Shown here: piece after piece, positions 10,459 through 20,163 of the stretch
Layout of the letters: each line of letters begins with the position of its first letter
Position numbering within the stretch: position 1 is the stretch's first letter
NCBI GenBank assembly: GCA_017311315.1
Contig: CM029650.1
Coordinates: 18,019,118-18,083,117 of the forward strand
Length of the DNA: 64,000 nt
Direction of reading: 5' to 3'
Origin: Dendrocalamus latiflorus
Lineage: Eukaryota > Streptophyta > Magnoliopsida > Poales > Poaceae
Made by a program: the position numbers and the translations under genes
Notes under the pieces: generated by a model
What the model saw: the letters and a program-made list of their open reading frames with translations, nothing else
Databases searched by the model: none
What the model was told of the DNA's origin: nothing

Positions 10459-11013
10459 ATGGCTTCTACTACTGTTCTTGTGATCATCTCCTTCCTCTCA
10501 TCTGTTCATCACGAATTGTTCGGCCGGAACCTTACACAGGCGGCCAGCAATTTGCATCTGAAGCAGCTTCTCCGCACCCGCCCTGCTCTCCTTCCCCGAC
10601 TTTCTTGCATCCGTCAGCTTGACCTGATCCTCCGCCGTCGACGGAGGCGTCTCGCTGCCGCTCAAGAAAGGGAAACAGCTCTCACCCTGGTTCTTCTCCA
10701 CAATGTGCGCAATGCGGAAGAAGCTCTACTCGCATTGCACAGACTGATGGATAGCCTTGCCGCTCATGCAGAAACGGCAGATTGTGAGGAATGTTTTAAT
10801 GCTATCCTGTACGACATGATGGATGCTGCTGATCATTTGCCCAGGCTGCACGAGGAAGTGCAGAGGACAAGGGCAATCTTAACAGCGTTCGAGAATTCAG
10901 CGGCTGATCCTCCAAGTCCCAAAGTCGAAGAAGAAGCGTACGAAGCCCAAAAGATTACAATCTGGGAAACTCTTTACCTGTGCGACTTATGTAATGAATT
11001 TCCCTCTAATTGA
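10459..11013 (+). CDS. 184-aa uncharacterised ORF inside the CACTA element
   Basis: A complete ATG-to-stop frame on the strand opposite the two transposon genes, between two repeat arrays. An ATATATAT tract lies about 10 bp before the ATG, and AATAAATT follows the stop by a few bases. The predicted protein is helix-rich: a hydrophobic N-terminus (TTVLVIISFLSS), a basic run (LRRRRRRLAAAQ) near residue 57, leucine-rich middle helices, then an acidic tail. I do not recognise a family. It could be a captured host exon or an accessory transposon gene. Codon-level conservation cannot be judged from one copy. Confidence 0.4.
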   Translation: MASTTVLVIISFLSSVHHELFGRNLTQAASNLHLKQLLRTRPALLPRLSCIRQLDLILRRRRRRLAAAQERETALTLVLLHNVRNAEEALLALHRLMDSLAAHAETADCEECFNAILYDMMDAADHLPRLHEEVQRTRAILTAFENSAADPPSPKVEEEAYEAQKITIWETLYLCDLCNEFPSN

Positions 11014-11129
11014 AATTAATAAATTTGCCTTTAATTTGTGACCTCTTGTCTCAGTAGTTCTGTAGTTAAGTTATTAGAAGCAATGTGTACTTATATATTA
11101 ACCTCTGATCTAGAATATGACAGACAAAG

Positions 11130-11442
11130 GGACATCACAGCCGGTTCTTGTAAAAAACCGTCTGTGAACATTCCCAGACGGTTCTTAACAACAACCGGCT
11201 GTGATAGTCTACACAACACAGACGGTTTTTAATAAAAAACCGTCTGTGATAATTTCAGATTATCACAGACGGTTATTTATTTTAAACCGCCTGTGATACT
11301 AAAGTATCACAGACGGTTCATTGGTAAGGACCGTCTGTGATACTCAACCACTAACACAGACGGTGTCCAAATTAAAACCATTTGTGTTAGTGTCAATCAC
11401 AGACGGTTTTGTCAAACCGTCTGTGATGTAGCCGTCTAGTAT
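11130..11442. repeat. CACTA right subterminal repeat array
   Basis: Inverted CACAGACGGTT units extend to within 20 bp of the element end at 11461. Together with the left array they define the family. Single-base variants include CAGCCGGTT and GACGGTGTCC. Confidence 0.9.
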
Positions 11443-11891
11443 AGCCTCTTTTGTAGTAGTGAAGCCTTCTCAATATATAGACTAATAATCTCCTACTAGT
11501 ATATGTATTCATACTTCAAGTTGGACATAACTTTGACTTGAGTTACACACGAAGACGGACTTTACTACGTCTTGAACCCTAAGTCAAGATTGTTTCTAAC
11601 AATCTTCCCCTTAATCTTGACTTGACATTCTCTAATTTTATGAACTACCAGCCACGCCTCCACATGCAGCGTTATACATGCAAGCTACATGTAGGAACTC
11701 AACTTAACTAGCACAGGTTCATCCGGATGCAAAAATTCTAAAACATTGAGGCAGTCAGTCTCAACTACGACTTACTGAACTCATACTTGACACAGAACGG
11801 TGACACATCTCCTCAACGTTCTGATTTCTTTTCACCTTACTTGAGTTTGGACAGCGACACATCTTCTCGACGTCCCTGACTCCAACCTTCA

Positions 11892-12092
11892 TCAGAGCAA
11901 TGTTGGTTCATCATCACTGAGTGCTTTAGCAAGAAACGCTTTCTTCATCTTGATTGCCCAGGCTGCATAAATGTTCGTCGTGAGCATCGGATAATGCAGC
12001 GAGACAACGGAACTATTCTTCGCCATCATATTGGATGATGCCTCGTCACCGGTGACACCACTTCCCCGAGAACGTGACATGATCTTGAGCAC
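11892..12092 (-). pseudogene. copia gag N-terminal remnant
   Basis: The minus-strand frame contains HYPMLTTNIYAAWAIKMK, the conserved start of copia-type gag (the LNYP/WA(L/I)KM signature). It follows the primer-binding site, as expected for the first internal gene. Nothing of protease, integrase or reverse transcriptase remains: 11613-11891 is non-coding, and the LTR begins at 11601. It belongs to the deleted element hosting the CACTA. Confidence 0.7.
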
Positions 12093-12288
12093 GGATCAAG
12101 ATCTCGGGCTATTTTGAAGTGGCTCTTAGACCGAGGGAATGAAGATCTGCTGCACGCGTCTTTTTCCCGGGAGAGCTGCATGAAGATGAGCGACATGCGC
12201 CTCAGGAACGCCGCGTGAGACGCGCTGAAAACGGAATCGCCGATGATTTTTCCAGTGACTCGGTTCTCACCTAGGCTCTGATACCACT

Positions 12289-12371
12289 TGTTAATTTTAT
12301 TCCAGGAGAAAATGCACACATCGCAAATAAACGGAGAGAATACAAGAGAATTTCTGAATTTCTCTATTCTC
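12289..12371 (-). repeat. Truncated 5' LTR of the deleted copia element
   Basis: TGTTAATTTTATTCCAGGAG to about 12371 matches 1532-1614 with scattered substitutions (such as AAATGCACACATCGC for AAACGCACACATCAC), then similarity stops. 12372-13337 is AT-rich sequence with no gene found. A GGCCTAGGCG-rich patch at 13205-13290 resembles one at 16055-16130. Confidence 0.75.
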
Positions 12372-13337
12372 TAGGCTCTAGGTACATATTTTCACCAGGG
12401 TTCGGAATACTGGTTTTGATTTTTTACCGGAGGTGGCCGGTAGAAGCGATAATCATGATTATCGGAAAATTTCGGACCAAAAATTCAAACAAATTTCGGC
12501 TGAAAATCGCCGAAAATTGGTCTATAATCGGATGACAATATCGGGCTTACATCGGCCGAAATTGGCTGAAAAATATCACGCAGACAAGATCTCAGACTCA
12601 GGTGGCTGTCCAGCTGCGCACTATGCCTTTAGTACAACAGATATCCACCACTCAACTAGTTCATCTTGAAGCACAACAGCAATACAAACATGCCTAAATC
12701 AACCCAAACAAAAATCGAAGTAACTGAGGACAAGCAAAACAAAACCTAATCAAACATATACGGGATAAATTGCTCTCTGCCTATTTCGACAAATCAAATG
12801 CATTTACTTAACTATCAGAGCTGCTTGGACAAAGCAAAAGTTGTGTCCCACATAGGATTCAGCTCCCTGTGCACATACTCGGTGGGGCTGCCATAATCAC
12901 AAACCTTACTACTAATGCAGCAACATCCATTGAAAGCAACAGCTTAAGCTCCCACATCCATTCAAAACATGCTGAAAAATGGAAAGAAAGCACCAATAGT
13001 AAATTATACTGAAACAGGACCATTATGTAGCAATACCAACTTAATAACAAATGATTGCAGTTCAGGTAGCCTCCGTGTTATTGAAGAAACTGCTTTTTGA
13101 GTAAAATGGCAGGGAAGAGGTATGTAGATATATTGTTGTATGTGAAAGAACACAAGAACAAGCATATAGTTCATATCGTACATATTAATAAAAATCAATG
13201 TTCAAGAAGGCGCTAGACGCGCAGCGATGTGGGGCCTAGCGCCTAGGGAGCCTAGGCGCGACATAGGCAGGGCCTAGGCGGCAGAATTCAAAATAAGAAC
13301 AACAGGCGGAAGATAAGTATATATTTGATGTTTAGAT

Positions 13338-15345
13338 GAAAATTAGTCAGATTTTGGACCATCCGATGGAGATCCAACGTCCCAGATCGAGTCATCAAAT
13401 CCTATAACCAATGCTCAAGAAAATTAGTCAGATTTTAGACCATCCAATGAAGATCTAATGTCTCAGATTGTTGGATCGGAATAGGCGACAGAGGGGGGTG
13501 AATGGAGCGTTTAAAAATCAACCCCCAAATATTTACACGAAAAACTCAAAGGTAGTCGCAAAGATAAGAACTTGACACGGCAAGGAAACTGAAGAAATTC
13601 ATTGCCACGGCAAAGAAATCAACTCTAAAACCTTGTCATGGTAAGAAACGGTAGAGAGTGTTGTCACGGCAGAAAAACCAGCAAGAATCGCTGCCACGGC
13701 AAAGAAAATAGCAAGAAATGCTGCCACGGCAGGAAAACCGAGAGGACTAGCTGCTGCTATCCGAGATCAACAAGGAGCTGCCAAGAAATGAGGCTTCCCA
13801 AAGGTACTTTGCTGCTCAATACTTGCTGTCCGAAATGCAAAAGAAAACAGCACATAGGTAGCAGCAAAAGGTACTGAAATCACCTAGAAACTGCAGGAAA
13901 CAAGGACCAACTTGCTGCTGCACCAAACTCACTTGCTGCCACCTACTACCGAAAGCAAACAGGAAAGAAAGAAAGATATTGACTGCTTGCAGTTGTGCTG
14001 CCAAAGCACAACAGAAAGCAAACAGCAAAGATGCTGCCGATCAACCAAATAGCAAAGGAAACCAATGCTTCATGCTGGCTGAAAATCACTCATCAGAATT
14101 TACTGCATGCCGCACGCAAAGAATGAACTCTGGCCGAAATGCTCTGCTGCCGCAAGGACTACTGTTCGGATAGAAAATGTGCTGGTCGCAAGGAAACAAA
14201 TGAAACACCAAAGAGACAACTGATCCCACAAAAAGAACCAACAAGATACTAGTACCGCTAGCTAATAAAAGAGAGTTAATGTTGGCTGTGAAGGCATTAG
14301 CATGCAGCTACCCGAACACAAAAATTAATGAACTAAGCTGGACAAGAACTAATAGCATAAGAAAACTCTAAAACTAAAACAAGGAAGCACAACTCTCAAA
14401 CATAGAGCTCCAAAAAGAACTAGAAACCAAGAGAGGAATAAACTTGAGGCCATAGGAACTCAAACACGAAATTTCTTGAAAGCGATACGGAGACATGAAT
14501 GATTGATAGAGTGTTTACATGCTGCCCTACTACTCTCAAGAACTCAAACTAAGTCCCCATATGCTTGGAGAGCATAGAGAGAAACTCACACCTACTCTCA
14601 TTCTCATCCTCTCATTTCATGCTCATTTCATTGCATGGAGAGATCCAAATAAAACCCTAATTCTTACACCCACTCTCTCAAAATTTTAGCACAACCTCTC
14701 CCTCTCCTTTTATAGCCTCCCACTAATGGGTTTGCACATGTTTTACCCATTAGGTCACCACCTACTCGATGCTTTATCCAAACCCGCTTCCTTTAGTGCA
14801 GCTTTGCATTTTTACCGAAACGCCCCTCGTGCACCTTTCAGGAAGCTTCCTCCTTTCTTGCCTTGCAAGCCTCGCAGCCACCTCGAGCCCTCGCCGTCTT
14901 CGACACCTCCCGACCGTTCTGACCTCAGCACCACCTGCGCCTAGTCCGGTCACCCGTGCCTCGCTACGACTCCGCCTCGATGTCCTGCAGCCAACACAGA
15001 CAAGAAACACATCAAATAGTACCGCTCGATACATGTAAGTATAAATGCATTAATGAAATAGGCCAAACCTGACAAGTCGACATAATATGCAACCTAAACC
15101 CTTTGACCAGGTTTGACCAAGTCCGACCGAGTCCATTGCACCACGCAACGACATGGTCCGAACCAACCAAACCAAACTCGACTTCCCTAAACCGATGTCA
15201 ATCACTCATCACATACACGGGATGACCTCCACATGGTCTCTCACAGATCGAGTCATCAAATCCTATAACTAATATTCAAAAAAATTAGTCAGACTTTAGA
15301 CCGTCTGATGAAGATCCAACGTCCCAGATCGAGTCATCAAATCCT
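13338..15345. repeat. 81-bp tandem repeat, about 3 units, split by a solo LTR
   Basis: Units starting GAAAATTAGTCAGATTTTGG begin at 13338 and 13419 (period 81). The second unit stops at CAGAT (13464-13468) and resumes with CAGAT at 15244; a third starts near 15280. Each carries CCCAGATCGAGTCATCAAATCC. The repeat gives an independent check on the exact insertion point of the LTR. Confidence 0.9.
13469..15243 (-). mobile_element. Solo LTR of the Sirevirus family
   Basis: Begins TGTTGGATCGGAATAGGCGA and ends CATGGTCTCTCA, the same ends and general layout as the LTRs at 29867 and 39837 (GGCGACAGAGGGGGGTGAAT near the start; the TTATAGCCTCCCACTAATGGG region; GCAACGACATGGTCCGAACC near the end). It is much diverged from them. 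A perfect TSD CAGAT flanks it and no internal genes exist, so it arose by LTR-LTR recombination. Open frames inside are chance. Confidence 0.9.
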
Positions 15346-16175
15346 TATATAAACCTTCTAACCCTAACATCCATCCGATATTCCACCTCCCCCACAGATC
15401 TCGCCGCCCACCTCCCCCATCTCTCCTATCTAGCCGCCGTCTCCCCCGCAGATCGTCGCCTCCCCCATCTCTATGCCCTAGCCGCCGCCTCCCCCGCAGA
15501 TCACCACCTCCCCCATCTCTCCTCCCTAGCCACCGCCTTCCCCACAAATCTCCTCCACCTCCAGCCGCCTCCCCCGCAGATCTCGCTCTTCCCTAGCTGC
15601 CACCTCCCCAGACAATCTTAGCCCCTCAGTTCTCCCCTCCGCTGTCGCCCTCCTCCTCCGCTCGCCACCCCTCGCCGCCTCACCTACCACTGATCTTTTC
15701 CGCAGATTTGTCGAGTGGAGGGGAGTGGGGTCGTGAGGCCAATGGAGTTGTCAGCAGAGGGGAGATGGCGGAGGACACATCGGTGGGGAGGCAGAGGAGA
15801 CGGTGGAGGGGGACGACGAAGGGGATAGGAGGCGGAAGCAAAAGGGAACCTCGGTGGCGGCATGGCTGATTTCGGCGAGGCAGAAGGGAACTCTTGGTAA
15901 ACCCTTAGTCTCTCTACCTCTTCCCCTGCTCTTGGTCGCCGCCTTCCCATACTCTTGGTCACCGTCTCGTGTACCTAGGCACCGCACGGCCGCCACGCCC
16001 GCTTGGCAGATTATCACGCCGAGGCCGCCTCACCCCGCCATGGTCTCGCCTCACCGCCCAGCCACCCGACGAGGTGCTAAGGTGCGGCGGCACCCTGCCG
16101 CCCAACACCTACACGGCGCCTAGGCAGCCACCCACCCCCTTGATCACTCATAAAAATAAGGCCAAAAACAATTTG
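15346..16175. other. GC-rich pyrimidine tract region, no gene identified
   Basis: Imperfect repeats of GCCGCCTCCCCCGCAGATC and ACCTCCCCCATCTCTCC occupy 15385-15600. They follow TATATAAACC and AACCCTAA, which look like a promoter and 5' leader of a grass gene. No convincing open frame with a known domain follows. It may be the 5' end of a captured gene, now split from any body by the copia insertion at 16181. Confidence 0.4.
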
Positions 16176-16180
16176 TAGGT

Positions 16181-16764
16181 TGTTAAAATAAAAAAAAAAG
16201 CAATGCATACTTGTAATGAAGACTTACAAACATATCATTATCTAGTATATTTCAGAATGTCGGTTTGGGAATATTTCTTCAGGAGTAAGCATATCGGCTA
16301 GAAAGAATGACAGACTGCTATCACACGTGTGTAAAAAAATGGCAGGAATCCTTAGCTGGCCATATGCTAGATGATTCATGAGCTATGTCGGCAAATCATG
16401 AATTACTTCTTTGACTGACATGCAGTAAAAATCTTCACAGCCAGCTGTATAAAACATGGTAGTATACTAGCTATGTGTGGTGCATGAAGGTTCTAGTTTT
16501 CTAGCCAGTTTTTTTGCGTGAGGTGTCTTTCGCTAGTTGTAAGCACTTAAGAACAATATTTTGCTAAAGTCAGTTTGTATTGTCGGTTCATGTAGCCTAA
16601 TAAAAGAAGATGTAAACCCTGTTGTAAAGGTGAGATGAGAGCAGTATTCCTCCATACATGTAAGCCACGAGCAGTGCAAATGAAAGTTTGATAGCCTCAT
16701 ACAAGTGTATGTACGTGTATGCCACATGAAAGTTAAGTGCTTTGCCACCTTGTGAGTTCCAACA
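16181..16764 (+). repeat. 5' LTR of copia element
   Basis: 584-bp LTR with TG...CA ends. The TATA-like and leader region probably lies around AGCCTAATAAAAG (16594-16606), where the other LTR reads CCTATAAAAGAAG; this copy carries an inserted A that breaks the TATA-like word. Confidence 0.93.
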
Positions 16765-18733
16765 AGTGGTATCAGAGCAGGCGATCCGGGACCGTCAGGA
16801 TCGAGAGGAGTCTTTGAGGCGCTAAGGGGAGATTCTGCCGGTGCACAGTCTGGGACTGTGAAGCTCGTTGGTTTGGACCAAGGCTTACTTGACGTCGGGC
16901 GTCAGGCACCATGGCGGATCTTGTTGGCGCAAGCAGTGGGATCAAGAAGCTCAATAGTCACAACTATGTATATTAGAAGACCTGCATAGAATCCTACCTA
17001 CAAGGTCAGGATCTATGGGAGGTCGTTGCGGGCTCCGAGATAGCTCCTCCACCAAAGGAGAATGTCGAAGCCTCGCGGAAGTGGCGCATCAAAGCCGGCA
17101 AGGCTTTGTTTGTGCTCAAGACAACAATTGAGGAGGATCTACTGGAGCACATTCGTGAAGAAAAGACACCACAGTCGGCTTGGGAGACTTTGGCAAAATT
17201 GTTCTCGAAGAAGAATGAGGCGTGTCTTCAGCTCCTTGAAAATGAGCTTGCAGGTATCTCACAAGACACTCTGAGTATTAGTTAGTATTTTACAAAAGTG
17301 AAAAATATTTGTCGTGAGATATCTCAGCTTGAGCCTAAGGAGAAAATTAGTGAGGCAAGGATGAAGAGGATCATCATCCATTGCCTAAGACCCAAGTACA
17401 ACGGGTTTATGGCCGCAGTAAGAGGATGGCCGTCGCAGCCGTCATTGGTGGAGTTGGAGAATTTATTGGCTAATCAAGAAGAGTTAGCCAAGCAGATGGG
17501 GAGTATTACTGTAAAGGAAGAAGAGGATGCACTCTTCACTAACAAGAAGAAGGGTCCACCTAGGGGACCATGGAGGCCCAAAACAAGGTGGACAGAAGGT
17601 GTCAAACATCATCCAAAAGAGAGAAGCAACTCTTCAGGGGAAGCTCAACGAGGAAGACAAGATCAACAACAAGAAAAGAATGAGAGAAAACAATATGGTG
17701 GATGCTTCAATTGTGGTAAGAAGGGTCACTTTGCTCGAGATTGTCGATACCCAAGAAGGCGATTCGAAGGAAACTTGGCTACTACAAAGGACAAGGAGAT
17801 CACTTTAGAAGCATCTGCAAGTGAAGAAGAGTGGGACGCTGAAGTTGGATTTTCTCAAGAAGTTGAAGAAGAGGAGCTTGAAGAGGACATGGAAGCACCA
17901 GCTTTTGTAGTATCGACAGATCCAGAGATAAATTATAAAGAAGATTGGATTGTTGATTCTGGTTGCTCCAATCATATGACTAGTGATGACAAGAAGCTGC
18001 AAAATATGACTGAGTATGAGGGTAGGAGAGTGGTGCTGACAGCCAATAATTCCAAGCTGCCCATCTCTCATGTCGGGAACACGGTTGTTCCAAGGTACGG
18101 TCCTCAACAACTCCATCTTCAGAAAGTCTATCATGTCCCAAGCTTGAAAAAGAATCTGTTGTCAGTACCTCAATTGACAGTAGAAGGGAACTATGTACTC
18201 TTTGGCCCTAAAAAAGTTGCTATTTTTAGAAAAGTAAAGGTGATCGGCACACATATTATGGAAGGAAGAAGAAAACAGTCTGTTTATGTGCTCTCTGCAG
18301 AGTTAGCATATGTCGACAAGATTCGAAAGAATGAAACATCTGATCTCTAGCATGCGCGACTTGGACATGTTAGCTACATCAAGCTGAAGAGAATGATGGA
18401 GAAGCAAGTGTTGAGAGGACTTCCTCGTTTGGACATCCGGACAGACGTAGTCTGTGCTGGCTATCAGTATGAAAAAGCTCACCAATTGCCATACAAGGAG
18501 TCAGAATATCGGTCCAAAATACCTTTGGAGCTCATACACTCAGATGTGTTTGGTCCAGTTAAGCAAATATCACTTGAAGACATGAGGTACATGGTGACGT
18601 TTATCGATAACTTCTCAAGGTATGTTTGGGTTTACTTTATGAAAGAGAAGTCTGAAACTTTTATAAAGTTCAAAGAATTTAAGAAGAAAATAGAGAGTGA
18701 ACTTGACAAAAAGATTCAATGCTTACGTACTGA

Positions 18734-20163
18734 TAGGGATGGCAAAGGGGCTCATCCCCGACGGGACCCAATCCCCGTCCCCGATCCCCGCGAAATTAAA
18801 ATTCCCCGAACCCCGGCCCCGGCCCCGGGCTCGGGGCCAAGTTGGGCCCGTCGCCGTTCCCCGACGGGCTTCGGGGGCCCGACGGGACAAAATTCCCCGC
18901 CAAAATGTGGCCACTGCCAACACTTAACTCATGGCATTTTGCATATCACAACAATACCAACTATCATTGCATTCAGATTTGCAGTACATGACATATTCAC
19001 AATTTCACATACTATCAAGGAAATGCAGTACATCACATTCACATATTCTCACTATCATCAGTTTTCAATTATCCAGCAAGGAAGAAGATGAGTACCAGAG
19101 GAGCAGTAGAAGCTCGGCTCGGTGGAGGGCGTCATCGGTCGCAGATCTGTGGAGGAGAGCGTCGCCAGTCTCAGATCCAAGGTGGCGTGCCTCGGTGGAG
19201 AAGAGAAACCGGCGGAGGGGGAGGGGCGGCGTCGGGGGAGCCGGGCGCGGTGGGGGCGGCGGGGGGAGGGGGCGGAGGCGCCGGGGAAGGGGAAGGGGAA
19301 GAGGGCGGCGGGGGAGGAGCGGCGGTGGAGCCGGGCGCGGTGGGGGCGGCGGGGGAGGGGACGGAGGCGCCGGGGGAGGGGGGCGGCGGTGGAGGGGGCG
19401 GAGGCGCCGGGGGATGGGGAGGCGGGGGAGGGGGCGAAGGCGCCGGGGGAGGGGGAGGGGCGGCGGTGGAGGGGGTGGAGGCGCCGGGGGAGGGGGAGGG
19501 GAGGGGCGGCGGTGGAGGGGACGGAGGCGCCGGGGGAGGGGGAGGGCGGCGGTGGAGGGGGCGGAGGAGGAGGGGAAGGGGAAGCGGAAGAGGGCGGCGG
19601 GGGAGGGGTGGCGGTGGAGGGGGCGACGGGGGAGCCGGGCGTGGTGGGGGCGGTGGGGGAGGGGGCGGAGGCGCTGGGGGAGGGAGAGGGGCGGCGGTGG
19701 AGGGGACGGAGGCGCCGGGGGAGGGGGAGGGCGGCGGTGGAGGGGCGGAGGCGCCGGGGAAGGGGAAGGGGAAGAGGGCGGCGTGGGAGGGGTGGCGGTG
19801 GAGGGGGCGACGGGGGAGCCAGGCGCGGTGGGGGCGGCGGGGGAGGGGGCGGAGGCGCTGGGGGGCGGGCGGGCGGCGGGGTAGGGGGCAGTCGGGCGCA
19901 AGCGCTTTGGCGGCGCTGGGGGGCGGTAGGGTAGGGTTTTTTTGGCTGACTTTTATATGAAGTGTAGAGGACCCCACATGTCAGTGATCCCCGACGGTTA
20001 ACGGGGACGGGGATCACTTCCCCGGCCCCAGCCCCGCCATCCCCGACGGGGACAGTAGTTTGCCCACGAAAATCCCCGCGGGGAATAAAATCCGCCAGAC
20101 CCATCCCCTAATAGGTGAATTCACCGTCGGGGATCGGGGATCGGGTCACCATTGCCAACCCTA
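18734..20163. mobile_element. Non-autonomous hAT element in the copia integrase
   Basis: Ends TAGGGATGGCAA and TTGCCAACCCTA are inverted repeats, and the 8-bp TSD CGTACTGA is perfect (18726-18733, 20164-20171). Removing it rejoins the integrase reading frame. The inner ends are rich in CCCCGTCCCCGATCCCCG. 18900-19080 is AT-rich and 19190-19900 is a GGGGGAGGCGGAGGCG minisatellite. No transposase. Long Gly/Arg- or Pro-rich open frames here (such as 19058-20104 minus) are products of the low-complexity DNA. Confidence 0.96.
19190..19900. repeat. GC-rich minisatellite within the hAT element
   Basis: Irregular repeats of GGCGGTGGAGGGGGCGGAGG and CGCCGGGGGAGGGG, close to 85-90% GC and strongly purine-rich on the plus strand. 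Larger repeated blocks containing GGGGGAGCCGGGCGCGGTGG occur near 19230, 19330, 19630 and 19810. Confidence 0.9.

Larger units (their letters stand above)
1664..11461 (-). mobile_element. CACTA (En/Spm) DNA transposon, about 9.8 kb
   Basis: The left end is CACTGCTACAGACAGCC and the right end, read inward, is CACTACTACAAAAGAGGC. The 3-bp TSD AAG is present on both sides (1661-1663 and 11462-11464), as expected for CACTA elements. Dozens of inverted copies of ATCACAGACGGTT / AACCGTCTGTGAT form subterminal arrays at both ends. Both transposon genes read on the minus strand: a TNPA-like/Ulp1 gene (2440-5519) and a TNPD-type transposase (about 6805-8611). TNPD is broken, so the copy is probably immobile by itself but may be mobilised in trans. 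Confidence 0.95.
1532..12371 (-). mobile_element. Deleted copia-type LTR retrotransposon, hosting the CACTA element
   Basis: On the minus strand the element reads: 5' LTR at the right (12289 to about 12371, truncated), primer-binding site TGGTATCAGAGCC just inside it (complement at about 12274-12286), a gag remnant, a polypurine tract (complement ATCTTCCCCTT at 11602-11612), and a 3' LTR at the left made of 1532-1663 plus 11465-11601. Both LTRs begin TGTTAA on the plus strand and share about 80 bp (1536-1614 with 12293-12371). Only about 690 bp of internal sequence remains, so the element cannot move by itself. The outer half of the right LTR is missing, so no TSD can be checked. Confidence 0.8.

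Noticed and set aside
13205..16130. Possible terminal inverted repeats with GCCTAGGCG words around the solo LTR
   Set aside because: Arms pair poorly and no TSD could be found; kept only as a remark.
19058..20104. Pro-rich/Arg-rich open frames of up to 348 aa on both strands
   Set aside because: They arise from the GC-rich minisatellite inside the hAT element; all frames are open because stop codons need A/T. No domain.
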